A stretch of DNA of 11,992 nucleotides from Pseudomonadota bacterium (lineage in GTDB: Bacteria; Pseudomonadota; Alphaproteobacteria; Sphingomonadales; Sphingomonadaceae), in assembly GCA_029781465.1 (NCBI GenBank), contig JAKOWQ010000048.1:1-11992 (forward strand). The letters run 5' to 3'. Every line of letters starts with the position of its first letter. Positions within the stretch are counted from its first letter, which is position 1. Made by a program: the position numbers and the translations under genes. Under the pieces are notes generated by a model, which worked only from the letters and a program-made list of their open reading frames with translations, searched no databases and had not been told where the DNA came from. This document shows, piece by piece, positions 1-6,392 of this stretch.

Positions 1-140
1 TTGCTCTCGCCGCGTAATTCTAGGGGCTAACGCCCTGACGTTATTAAGCGACAGCACGGTTAGGACCGAACCGGGTAACAGAATCGGAAACCGGGCGTCC
101 GGGGGTACGTAGAAACAGAAACCCCCACTTGATTCCTCGT
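1..140. other. Intergenic stretch without a gene
   Basis: I see no credible coding frame here on either strand; the open frames run through the neighbouring palindromic repeat and resemble no protein. The base composition is more mixed than in the genes. A short inverted repeat, GGGGGT at 101-106 and ACCCCC at 121-126, could form a weak hairpin with a 14-nt loop, but no T-run follows on either strand. The stretch could be the leader of a gene lying to the left outside the window. It is too short to decide. Confidence 0.5.
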
Positions 141-205
141 TTGGTGCGGTCGGCCTATCCAGGCCTTCCCTGCAACACCGGCCCGCTCCCCCGGCCCAGC
201 CACCC
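141..205 (+). repeat. Left unit of the repeat doublet, degenerate hairpin
   Basis: This unit consists of an outer hairpin followed by the 35-bp arm at 171-205. The hairpin pairs GGCCT (152-156) with AGGCC (161-165) around the loop ATCC (157-160). Outside this, GG (148-149) can pair with CC (168-169) beyond a 2x2 mismatch (TC against TT). Its stem sequence differs from the right unit although the loop and spacing match. Confidence 0.65.
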
Positions 206-221
206 CACTAAGGTACCCTGT

Positions 222-286
222 GGGTGGCTGGGCCGGGGGAGCGGGCCGGTGTTGCAAGCCCTTCGCGGATGCGAAGGGCGTACCCA
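222..286 (-). repeat. Right unit of the repeat doublet, intact hairpin
   Basis: This unit is the inverted copy: the 35-bp arm at 222-256, then a perfect 9-bp hairpin, GCCCTTCGC (258-266) and GCGAAGGGC (271-279), with loop GGAT on the plus strand (ATCC on the minus strand). For leftward transcripts of the small gene ending at 297, it is the first stable hairpin met after the stop codon. It is followed by TTGCAACACC and not by a T-run, so it is not a textbook intrinsic terminator. Confidence 0.7.
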
Positions 287-296
287 GCAAGAACTC

Positions 297-539
297 TCAG
301 AACACCGTCTCCGGCCGCTCGGCCACGCGCCGCTCGTGCTTGAGGCAGTCGAGAATCTTGGCCCCGGCCATGAACACCGCGCCGGTGCAGGCCAGGAACA
401 GCAGCTTGCCGCCGAAACCAGGAAAGCGGTGGAGGTAGACCGTCCCGCGCTCAACCGCGCCCAGCGCCAGCGCATAGATGATCAGATACGCCTCGACATC
501 GGTCTTGATCACAAACAGGCGGCTGATCTTGCGGAGCAT
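297..539 (-). CDS. Small conserved membrane protein of unknown function
   Basis: This 80-residue protein begins MLRKISRLFVIKT. It has a short basic N-terminus and then two hydrophobic stretches, at about residues 16-30 (AYLIIYALALGAVE) and 46-62 (LLFLACTGAVFMAGAKIL), separated by a short loop with a GFGG turn. The tail after residue 66 is charged. It looks like a two-span inner-membrane protein with no signal peptide. I recall similar small hypothetical proteins in sphingomonads, but I know no function. I chose the ATG at 539 because GAGAGGG lies just before it; an in-frame ATG at 581 would add 14 residues but has no ribosome site. It lies 113 bp downstream of astB on the same strand, so it may be cotranscribed, though a small hairpin sits between them. 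The palindromic repeat doublet follows its stop. Confidence 0.7.
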   Translation of the reverse strand: MLRKISRLFVIKTDVEAYLIIYALALGAVERGTVYLHRFPGFGGKLLFLACTGAVFMAGAKILDCLKHERRVAERPETVF

Positions 540-542
540 GGT

Positions 543-549
543 CCCTCTC
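543..549 (-). promoter_or_regulatory. Ribosome binding site that decides the start of the small membrane protein
   Basis: GAGAGGG reads on the minus strand 3 nt before the ATG at 539. No comparable purine run precedes the alternative ATGs at 581, 578 or 569. The spacing is on the short side. Confidence 0.55.
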
Positions 550-637
550 AATTCCTTAACGGGAATCATCGCAACCATCATGCCAGTCGGGGATTTGCGC
601 GCAAGGGCGTGGTTAAGGCCAATCGCAATTGTAAACC

Positions 638-652
638 GTCCCGACAGGGGAC
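638..652 (-). terminator. Small hairpin directly after the astB stop, possible weak terminator
   Basis: On the minus strand, GTCCC pairs with GGGAC around the loop CTGTC, starting right behind the TGA of astB at 653-655. GGTTTAC follows; the T-run is only three long. The stem is 5 bp, so termination would be partial at best. It could separate the arginine genes from the small membrane protein gene, or only protect the mRNA end. Confidence 0.3.
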
Positions 653-1903
653 TCAGGTCAGTTCGGAGAGCCCCAGCGCATCGAGCAAAGCCGCGCGTGC
701 GGCCGAGACCTGCGCGGCAAGGTGGGGATCACCCAGATCGGCGGGCGCGATACTCTCGGGCCAGTGCGCGGCAATCACCGCTTCGATTGCATCGGCCCTG
801 GCCGGATCGAGCAGAAAGCGCGGATCGACCGTTGCCGGATCGGCTACAACTCGCAGCCGCAGACAGGCCGGGCCGCCGCCGTTGGCCATCGACTGGCGCA
901 CGTCGACTGGAAGCACCCTGCGGATCGGCCCGTTGCTGGCAAGCATGCTATCGAGCCAGGCGCGGACCCGGGCATGATCCCAGGCTTCGCTGGGGATCAC
1001 CAGTGCCATCTCCCCGCCGGGCAGGGTCAGCAACTGGGCATTGAACAGGTAGGAGCGGATCGCATCCTCAAGACTGACCGCGCTGGCCGGAACGATGACG
1101 ATTTCCGCCTCGGGCAGGGCCGCGCGGATCGCGGCATAGGTGGCATCGGGATCGGCAAAGGCCAATTCGTGGGTGAACAGCACCCGTTCGTTGGCGACCG
1201 CGACCACGTCGTTGTGAAAGGCCCCGGCGGCAATCGCTGCGGGGTTCTGTTCGACGAACAGGGTGCGCGCCGGATCGAGCCCGTGCAGCCGGGCAACCGC
1301 GCGGCTGGCCTGTTCGTGCTGGCGCGCGGGAAAGGCTCCGCCGGCGGTGCCGTAAACGAAGATCTCCAGCCCCGCCGACCCGTGGCCCGAGCCCATCCGC
1401 ATGTGGTTGGCAGCGCCCTCGTCGCCGAAGCAGGGCGGCACTGCTTCATGCACCGCGAAATGGGTCGCATCGGCAAAGGCCAGCCGCAACTGGCGCAGGG
1501 TATCGGGCCATTCCTGTGAGCGGTGGGGCATGGTGACAAGGTTGGCGGCGGTCAGGTGGCAGCGTCCGTCGGCGGTATCGGGCGCGGGTGAGACCGTGGC
1601 GGCATTGGCGGTCCACATCGAGCTGGCCGACCAGGCCGCCGCCAGCAGCCGCCGGTCCTCGCTGCCATCGGCCCCGATTGCGTGCAGAAAGCGCGGGTTG
1701 GGGCGGGGCAGGGGCAGCAGAAACCCTTGCGCCAGCCCAAGGGCCAGATTGTGGCGCATCTTGGCCAGCCCCTGGAGCGCCGCTGCCCGTGGGTGCGAGA
1801 CATCGCCCGCGTTTCGTGCCGAAGCCAGATTACCCAGGCTGAGCCCGGCATAGTTGTGGCTGGGTCCGACGATTCCGTCGAAATTGATCTCGACCAGCGC
1901 CAT
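653..1903 (-). CDS. astB: N-succinylarginine dihydrolase AstB
   Basis: AstB hydrolyses N2-succinylarginine to N2-succinylornithine, CO2 and two ammonia, the second step of the arginine succinyltransferase pathway in the cytoplasm. The 416-residue protein starts MALVEINFDGIVGPSHNYAG, the family N-terminus. It belongs to the amidinotransferase (pentein) fold. By analogy with the E. coli enzyme, the catalytic triad is visible as Glu162 (FGDEGAANH), His230 (AFHNDVVAVAN) and Cys347 (NGGGPACLRL). E. coli AstB is slightly longer, about 447 residues. The frame stays open upstream to 2065, but those 54 residues overlap astA and resemble nothing; the ATG at 1903 lies 1 nt after the astA stop (TGATATG), so the two are probably coupled in translation. 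astC, astD and astE are not nearby. Confidence 0.95.
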   Translation of the reverse strand: MALVEINFDGIVGPSHNYAGLSLGNLASARNAGDVSHPRAAALQGLAKMRHNLALGLAQGFLLPLPRPNPRFLHAIGADGSEDRRLLAAAWSASSMWTANAATVSPAPDTADGRCHLTAANLVTMPHRSQEWPDTLRQLRLAFADATHFAVHEAVPPCFGDEGAANHMRMGSGHGSAGLEIFVYGTAGGAFPARQHEQASRAVARLHGLDPARTLFVEQNPAAIAAGAFHNDVVAVANERVLFTHELAFADPDATYAAIRAALPEAEIVIVPASAVSLEDAIRSYLFNAQLLTLPGGEMALVIPSEAWDHARVRAWLDSMLASNGPIRRVLPVDVRQSMANGGGPACLRLRVVADPATVDPRFLLDPARADAIEAVIAAHWPESIAPADLGDPHLAAQVSAARAALLDALGLSELT

Positions 1904-1904
1904 A

Positions 1905-2924
1905 TCAGCGCCCCACGGTCCAGACCTTGTCGCCGGGCACGACGCCGATGGCTTCGGCGGCGGCGGAATTGATGGCAATTCCCTGACCGTCGGGATCCTC
2001 CACCGCCACGCCGAAGCAGCAGCGGAACCAGCCGAGCTTGCCGGTGGCGATAAGCACCTTGTCACCGCGTTCGGCCTCGATCCCGGTCAGCGCCACGTGC
2101 CGGGCATCGGCGATCGATTGCACCTTGTCTGTCCGCGCGGTCATGGTCGGGCCGCCGTCAAAAATGTCGACATAGCCCTCGAAGTGGAAATTCTCAGCCT
2201 CAAGCATCCGCATCGCGGCGCGGCCCGATGGATGCGGCAGGCCGATCACCGAGCGCGCGGATTCGGGCAGCATCGCGGTATAGACCGGGTGCTTGGGCAT
2301 CAGATCGGCGATGAACTGGTTGCCGTTGATCGCGTTGAACTGATCGGCCTCCTGGAAATTCATCCCGAAGAAGCGCCCGGCGACCCCGTCCCAGAACGGC
2401 GAGCCTCCGCGCTCGTCGATCACCCCGCGCAGCTCGGCAAAGATGCGTTCGGCAAAGCGCTCGCGGTGCATGGCGATGAACAGATAGCGGCTGCGCGCCA
2501 GCAACATGCCCAGACCCCCGGCGCGCTCGGCCGGGTGAAGGAACAGCCCGCCCACCTCGCTTGCCCCGCCCAGATCGTTGACCAGATTGAGCATTTCGGC
2601 GGTAAAGACCCGGTCCAGCTCTTTGGAATGTTGGGTCAAGGTGGTCAGGCGATAGGAATAGAACGGCCAGGCGGTGCCCACCCCGGTGAAGATCTGGCAG
2701 GTTCCCCGCACATCCCCGGTCTCGGCATTTTCGAGGATCAGCACGAACAGCTCGCCCGGCTGATGCTCGCCATCGCGCGCGAAAGCGGTCGCCGAATCCG
2801 CTAGTTTGGCGCCCAGCGACTTGCGGTCGGGGGGCAGGTTGGTGAAGCCACCGCCGGTGAGCTTGGCCATTTCGTAGAGGTGCTGAAGATCGTCGGCCAC
2901 GGCAGGGCGGATGCGGAAGGTCAC
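1905..2924 (-). CDS. astA: Arginine N-succinyltransferase AstA
   Basis: AstA transfers the succinyl group of succinyl-CoA to the alpha-amino group of arginine, opening the AST pathway of arginine use as nitrogen and carbon source. The protein has 339 residues, close to the usual 340-345. The conserved blocks are present: the GNAT-like acyl-CoA binding stretch at 127-151 (LFLHPAERAGGLGMLL..), the family block at 175-194 (SPFWDGVAGRFFGMNFQEAD), GLPHPSGRAAMRML at 228-241 and FDGGPT at 255-260. The start is GTG at 2924 in a GTGA overlap with the stop of the M20 hydrolase gene, with GGAG about 8 nt upstream. It is a single-subunit form; Pseudomonas uses the paralogous pair AruF and AruG. The next gene, astB, begins 1 nt after its stop. 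Confidence 0.95.
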   Translation of the reverse strand: MTFRIRPAVADDLQHLYEMAKLTGGGFTNLPPDRKSLGAKLADSATAFARDGEHQPGELFVLILENAETGDVRGTCQIFTGVGTAWPFYSYRLTTLTQHSKELDRVFTAEMLNLVNDLGGASEVGGLFLHPAERAGGLGMLLARSRYLFIAMHRERFAERIFAELRGVIDERGGSPFWDGVAGRFFGMNFQEADQFNAINGNQFIADLMPKHPVYTAMLPESARSVIGLPHPSGRAAMRMLEAENFHFEGYVDIFDGGPTMTARTDKVQSIADARHVALTGIEAERGDKVLIATGKLGWFRCCFGVAVEDPDGQGIAINSAAAEAIGVVPGDKVWTVGR

Positions 2925-4132
2925 AGGGGGGCTCCGGTTGCTAGACGGTGGAGGACCAGCGCCGAAAGCCGCGCGCGCTCCTCAAGGCTGGGGACGATCA
3001 GGAACTCGTCCGATGAGTGGATCGCGCCGCCGCGCACGCCCATGGTATCGACCACCGGCACACCGCAGGCGGCGATGTTGTTGCCATCGCAAACCCCGCC
3101 GCTGGCCTTGCGGGTGATCGTCTGGCCGAGCAGCGCGGAGCATTCTTCGACAATCCCGAACAGCCGCTCGGCGCGGGCATCGATCGGCTTGGGCGGGCGG
3201 CTGATGCCGCCGTGGAGGTGGATCGAAACTTCGTGCTCTGCTTCGATTTTGGCGATCAACAGCTTGATTTCATGCTCGAACCGATCGGCCAGGGCAAGCT
3301 CGCGCGGGCGGATGTTGAAACGCAGCACGGCATTGTCGGGGACTACATTGTTGGCGCTTCCCCCGTCGATCCGCGCGGGATTGACCGACAGTCCCTCGCG
3401 CTCCAGCGCCTTGAGACCCAGCGCCAGCGCGGCGGCGGCGACCACGGCATTGCGGCCATCCTGCGGGTTGCGCCCGGCATGGGCCGAGCGTCCGCTGACG
3501 ATCAGGCTGTAGTTGCCGCTGCCCGCCCGCGCGCCCGCCAGCGTGCCATCGGGCAAGGCCGAGGGTTCGTAGGTCAGCGCCGCAGCCTTGCCCTGCGCCA
3601 GGCGGGCAATCAGGGCGGCGGAGGAGAGGCTGCCGGTTTCCTCGTCCGAATTGATCAGCACCTCATAGCCGATACCGGCCGCTGCCTCGCTGGCCTCGAA
3701 CGCGGTCAGCGCGGCCAGGATCACGGCGATGCCGCCTTTCATGTCGGCAACGCCGGGGCCGTTTAGCGTGGTCTCATCGAGCCAGCGCTGGTGCTGAAAG
3801 GAATGCGCGGCTGGAAACACCGTGTCCATGTGCCCGGTGAGCAGAAACCGGCGTTGCGCCTCGGGGCGAACCGAGAGAACCAGATGCTTGCCACATTCGA
3901 CGGCGGTTTCCGATCCGTCCGTCGCCACCGCCGTGACCGGCGCCGGATCTTCCAGCCGGACATCGCCGGGCAGCGCGGCAAAGGCATCGGCAAGCAATCG
4001 CGCGTGCTCGGCCAGCCCGGCAAGGTTGCCGGTGCCCGTGTTGAGCGCCGACCAGACCTGAACCTGCCCCAGCATCGGGGCGGGATCGACGGCGGCAAGC
4101 ACGGCCTGTTCGGGAAGCGAAAGCTGTTGCAT
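2921..4132 (-). CDS. M20 family metallopeptidase/deacylase linked to the arginine succinyltransferase genes
   Basis: This 403-residue cytoplasmic protein has the two-zinc M20 catalytic domain with an inserted dimerisation domain, and is closest in style to carboxypeptidase G2. By analogy with that family, the metal and catalytic residues are His101 and Asp103 (TGHMDTVF), the bridging Asp130 (GVADMKGG), the base Glu164 with Glu165 (SDEETGS), Glu189 (TYEP) and His372 (AIHSSDE). His218 in SGRSAHAG marks the dimerisation domain. No signal peptide is seen. It is the first gene of the M20-astA-astB unit and overlaps astA by 4 nt, so a role in arginine succinylation catabolism is likely. It might hydrolyse a succinylated intermediate or an arginine-containing dipeptide. 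M20 enzymes cleave N-acyl amino acids and dipeptides, and the substrate cannot be read from the sequence. It is not AstE, which is an M14-type enzyme. ATG start; an in-frame stop lies five codons upstream. Confidence 0.88.
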   Translation of the reverse strand: MQQLSLPEQAVLAAVDPAPMLGQVQVWSALNTGTGNLAGLAEHARLLADAFAALPGDVRLEDPAPVTAVATDGSETAVECGKHLVLSVRPEAQRRFLLTGHMDTVFPAAHSFQHQRWLDETTLNGPGVADMKGGIAVILAALTAFEASEAAAGIGYEVLINSDEETGSLSSAALIARLAQGKAAALTYEPSALPDGTLAGARAGSGNYSLIVSGRSAHAGRNPQDGRNAVVAAAALALGLKALEREGLSVNPARIDGGSANNVVPDNAVLRFNIRPRELALADRFEHEIKLLIAKIEAEHEVSIHLHGGISRPPKPIDARAERLFGIVEECSALLGQTITRKASGGVCDGNNIAACGVPVVDTMGVRGGAIHSSDEFLIVPSLEERARLSALVLHRLATGAPL

Positions 4133-4184
4133 CTGAAACCACCCCTAGCCGAGCGCGCATGGCCTTCCAACCCCTGGTCTCCAC

Positions 4185-4207
4185 CAGTTGCCTTCGCTTC
4201 GCAACTG
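4185..4207. promoter_or_regulatory. Dyad CAGTTGC-N9-GCAACTG, candidate operator
   Basis: A perfect 7-bp inverted repeat with a 9-nt centre (CTTCGCTTC). A 23-nt dyad near the middle of a divergent promoter region fits a dimeric regulator controlling both sides. The same sequence could form an RNA hairpin in a leftward transcript. No regulator gene is adjacent that would identify the ligand. Confidence 0.4.
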
Positions 4208-4223
4208 CGGCATAGCCCGCCGC

Positions 4224-4238
4224 ATTCCTCCCCGGAAT
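4224..4238. promoter_or_regulatory. Dyad ATTCC-N5-GGAAT, candidate operator
   Basis: A 5-bp inverted repeat with a 5-nt centre (TCCCC), ending 9 nt before the TTGACT at 4248. This position would let a bound protein affect a glcB promoter. A dyad this short can occur by chance. Confidence 0.25.
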
Positions 4239-4247
4239 CGATCTTTT

Positions 4248-4253
4248 TTGACT
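4248..4253 (+). promoter_or_regulatory. TTGACT, candidate -35 element for glcB
   Basis: TTGACT matches five of six bases of the sigma-70 -35 consensus and lies about 50 nt before the glcB start. At 17-18 nt downstream the sequence is GCCGTG/CCGTGG, which is not a recognisable -10 element, so the call is weak. Confidence 0.25.
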
Positions 4254-4290
4254 GCCCGGGCGCTCACGCGGCCGTGGCCCTGAACTGTGC

Positions 4291-4298
4291 GAGGAAAG
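4291..4298 (+). promoter_or_regulatory. Ribosome binding site that decides the glcB start
   Basis: GAGGAAAG directly precedes the ATG at 4299. A GTG at 4287 is in frame but lies upstream of this ribosome site and would only add four residues (MRGK). Confidence 0.6.
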
Positions 4299-6359
4299 AT
4301 GAGCGAACGGGTTGAACGCGCCGGATTGCAGGTCGATGCGGCCTTGGCGGACTTTGTCGAGGCCGAGGTTCTGGCTCCGCTGGGCAAGGATGCCGCTATT
4401 TTCTGGAGCGGGTTTTCCGCGTTGCTCGATCGCTTCGTCCCGGTCAACCGCGCCTTGCTGGCCAAGCGCGATGCGCTCCAGGCGCAGATCGACGCCTGGC
4501 ATCTGGCGCGCGCCGGAAAGCCGATCGAGATGGCCGAATACACCGCCTTTCTGGGTGAAATCGGCTACCTTGTCCCCGAACCGGCGCCCTTCGCGATCGG
4601 CACGCAGAATGTCGATCCCGAAATCGCGACCATGGCCGGGCCGCAGCTGGTGGTGCCGGTGCTCAATGCGCGGTTCCTGCTCAACGCCGCCAATGCCCGC
4701 TGGGGCAGCCTTTACGATGCCTATTACGGCACCGATGCACTCGATGCCGCCCCGGCGCGTCCCGGCGGTTATGACGAGGCGCGCGGGGCCGCAGTGATCG
4801 CGGCTGCGCGTGCGTTCCTCGATGGCGCTGTACCCGGCTGGGAGGCCGCGCTGCGCGGTGAGGCTTGCGAACATCTGGTGGCCAGCAAGCCGGGCAGCTT
4901 CCTCTTCCGCCACAATGGGCTGCATATCGAGGTGGTGGTCGATCCGGACCATCCGGTCGGCAAGACCGATCCACTGCACATCGCCGACGTGCAGCTTGAA
5001 GCCGCGCTGACCACGATCTGCGATCTGGAAGATTCGATCGCCGCGGTCGACGGTGAGGACAAGCTGGCGGCCTATCGCAACTGGCTGGGGGTGATCCGCG
5101 GTGATCTGACCGACACATTCGACAAGGGCGGCAAGACCATGACCCGCGCGCTCAACGCCGACCGGGTGTGGGGCGATCTGGTGCTGCCGGGACGCAGCCT
5201 TCTGTTCGTGCGCAATGTCGGCCATCTGATGACCAATCCGGCGATCCTGCTCGCAGATGGCGGCGAAGTGCCCGAAGGGATGATGGACGCGGTGATCACC
5301 AGCGCGATTGGTGCGCATGATGTGCTGGGCAAGTGTCGGTTTGGTAACAGCCGAAGGGGCTCGGTCTACATCGTCAAGCCCAAGCAGCACGGGCCCGAGG
5401 AATGCGCCTTCACCAACGATCTGTTCGATGCGGTGGAAGACCTGCTGGGCCTTGCGCGCCACACCCTGAAAGTGGGCGTGATGGACGAGGAACGCCGCAC
5501 TTCGGCCAATCTCGCCGCCTGCATACATGCGGTGAAGGATCGGATCGTGTTCATCAACACCGGTTTCCTCGATCGCACCGGGGATGAAATCCACACCTCG
5601 ATGCGGGCCGGACCGATGATCCGCAAGGGCGACATGAAGAAAAGCGCCTGGATTCAAGCATATGAGAGCCGCAACGTCCAGATCGGTCTGGCCTGTGGAC
5701 TTTCGGGCAAGGCCCAGATCGGCAAGGGCATGTGGGCCGCGCCCGATCTGATGGGCGAGATGATGGTCCAGAAGATCGGCCATCCCAAGGCCGGAGCAAA
5801 CACCGCCTGGGTGCCTTCGCCCACTGCCGCCACGCTGCACGCGATGCATTACCACGCGGTCGATGTCTTTGCGGTGCAAAGGGAACTGGCCAGCCAGCCG
5901 ACCCCTGCGCTCGCGGATCTGCTCACCGTTCCGGTCGCCCAGGGCACCAACTGGTCCGAAGAAGAAGTGCGCGAAGAACTCGACAACAACGCCCAGGGGC
6001 TGCTCGGCTATGTGGTGCGCTGGATCGATCAGGGCGTGGGCTGTTCCAAGGTGCCCGACATCCACGATGTCGGCCTGATGGAAGACCGCGCGACGCTACG
6101 CATTTCCAGCCAGCACATGGCCAACTGGCTGCTCCATGGGGTTTGCACCAAGGATCAGGTGATGGACAGCCTGCGCCGGATGGCCGCCAAGGTCGATGCG
6201 CAGAACGCGGGCGATCCGCTCTACGAACCGCTGACCGGCAACGAGGGTGCCCCGGCGTTCCGTGCCGCAATGGATCTGGTCTTCAAGGGCGTGAAACAGC
6301 CCAGCGGCTATACCGAACCGCTGCTTCATGCATGGCGCAGGCGCAAGAAAGGGGAGTGA
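4299..6359 (+). CDS. glcB: Malate synthase G
   Basis: GlcB condenses glyoxylate with acetyl-CoA to malate, using Mg2+, in the glyoxylate/glycolate pathway in the cytoplasm. The 686-residue length marks the large monomeric G isoform (E. coli about 723) and not the 530-residue A form. Aligned by motif with the E. coli enzyme, the Mg2+ ligands are Glu397 (VMDEERRT) and Asp425 (NTGFLDRTGDE), the glyoxylate-binding arginine is probably Arg305 (FVRNVGHLMTNP), and the catalytic base is Asp596 (LMEDRATLRISSQ). The active-site cysteine in GCSKVPDIHD is Cys582. The C-terminal block FKGVKQPSGYTEPLLHAWR is intact. It is transcribed alone, divergent from the arginine genes and converging on the serine hydrolase gene, whose stop lies 9 nt beyond its own TGA. 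No aceA (isocitrate lyase) is in the window, so glycolate or purine-derived glyoxylate is also possible as substrate source. Confidence 0.97.
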   Translation: MSERVERAGLQVDAALADFVEAEVLAPLGKDAAIFWSGFSALLDRFVPVNRALLAKRDALQAQIDAWHLARAGKPIEMAEYTAFLGEIGYLVPEPAPFAIGTQNVDPEIATMAGPQLVVPVLNARFLLNAANARWGSLYDAYYGTDALDAAPARPGGYDEARGAAVIAAARAFLDGAVPGWEAALRGEACEHLVASKPGSFLFRHNGLHIEVVVDPDHPVGKTDPLHIADVQLEAALTTICDLEDSIAAVDGEDKLAAYRNWLGVIRGDLTDTFDKGGKTMTRALNADRVWGDLVLPGRSLLFVRNVGHLMTNPAILLADGGEVPEGMMDAVITSAIGAHDVLGKCRFGNSRRGSVYIVKPKQHGPEECAFTNDLFDAVEDLLGLARHTLKVGVMDEERRTSANLAACIHAVKDRIVFINTGFLDRTGDEIHTSMRAGPMIRKGDMKKSAWIQAYESRNVQIGLACGLSGKAQIGKGMWAAPDLMGEMMVQKIGHPKAGANTAWVPSPTAATLHAMHYHAVDVFAVQRELASQPTPALADLLTVPVAQGTNWSEEEVREELDNNAQGLLGYVVRWIDQGVGCSKVPDIHDVGLMEDRATLRISSQHMANWLLHGVCTKDQVMDSLRRMAAKVDAQNAGDPLYEPLTGNEGAPAFRAAMDLVFKGVKQPSGYTEPLLHAWRRRKKGE

Positions 6360-6363
6360 GCGA

Positions 6364-6392
6364 AAGGCTCACCATCCGGCGATCACAGCCTT
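6364..6392. terminator. Weak dyad at the convergent glcB / serine hydrolase ends
   Basis: AAGGCT (6364-6369) can pair with AGCCTT (6387-6392) across a 17-nt loop. It overlaps the last codons of the serine hydrolase gene and begins 5 nt after the glcB stop. There is no T-run on either strand. It is the only pairing I found near the two stops, and I rate it as a possible weak bidirectional terminator. Confidence 0.2.

Larger units (their letters stand above)
141..286. repeat. Palindromic repeat doublet (REP/BIME-like), two inverted 65-nt units
   Basis: Two copies of a 65-nt unit face each other around an axis at 213.5. The inner 35 bp (171-205 and 222-256) are perfectly complementary and read TGCAACACCGGCCC.. 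in one arm and ..GGGCCGGTGTTGCA in the other; 16 nt separate them. Each unit also carries an outer hairpin at the same distance (10 nt) from the 35-bp arm, with the same ATCC loop. The right stem is a perfect 9 bp, and the left stem keeps pairing with different bases. Conserved structure with changed stem sequence is typical of REP-type extragenic palindromes. It lies 10 nt beyond the stop codon of the small membrane protein gene and could end transcription or protect mRNA 3' ends. The family assignment is inference; I see no RAYT transposase in the window. Confidence 0.8.
4133..4298. promoter_or_regulatory. Divergent control region between the arginine genes and glcB
   Basis: These 166 bp separate the start of the M20-astA-astB unit (leftward) from glcB (rightward), so promoters for both must lie here or the leftward one inside glcB. 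Two dyads are visible: CAGTTGC at 4185-4191 with GCAACTG at 4201-4207, and ATTCC at 4224-4228 with GGAAT at 4234-4238. A T-run with TTGACT follows at 4248-4253. No sequence close to TATAAT sits at the right distance, as is common in GC-rich alphaproteobacteria. The binding proteins are unknown. Confidence 0.55.

Noticed and set aside
212..217. GGTACC palindrome inside the loop of the big inverted repeat
   Set aside because: Its centre (214.5) is off the symmetry axis of the repeat by one base, and a 6-bp palindrome is expected by chance.
171..256. The 35-bp inverted repeat as insertion-sequence ends or a CRISPR repeat
   Set aside because: Only 16 nt lie between the arms, so no transposase can be enclosed. 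There are only two copies and they are inverted, not direct repeats with spacers.
557..616. TTAAC and GTTAA as a CtrA site upstream of the small membrane protein gene
   Set aside because: The two half-sites are more than 50 bp apart and do not form the TTAA-N7-TTAA arrangement of a full site.
129..977. Open frame of 282 codons on the plus strand across the repeat, the small membrane protein gene and the end of astB
   Set aside because: Its N-terminal part translates the palindromic repeat, and the rest is antisense to real genes; no ribosome site or domain is visible.
1904..2065. N-terminal extension of astB by 54 residues
   Set aside because: It would lie entirely inside astA, and AstB proteins begin at the VEINFDGIVGPSHNYAG block. 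The ATG at 1903 directly follows the astA stop.
1854..2804. Open frame of 316 codons on the plus strand opposite astA
   Set aside because: The sequence is antisense to a clear arginine N-succinyltransferase and has the composition of a GC-rich shadow frame.
3774..6065. Very long open frame (763 codons) on the minus strand opposite glcB
   Set aside because: The opposite strand encodes malate synthase G with all catalytic motifs. The antisense frame is low in recognisable motifs, rich in histidine and arginine, and runs on into the M20 gene in another frame. Such frames are common in GC-rich genomes.
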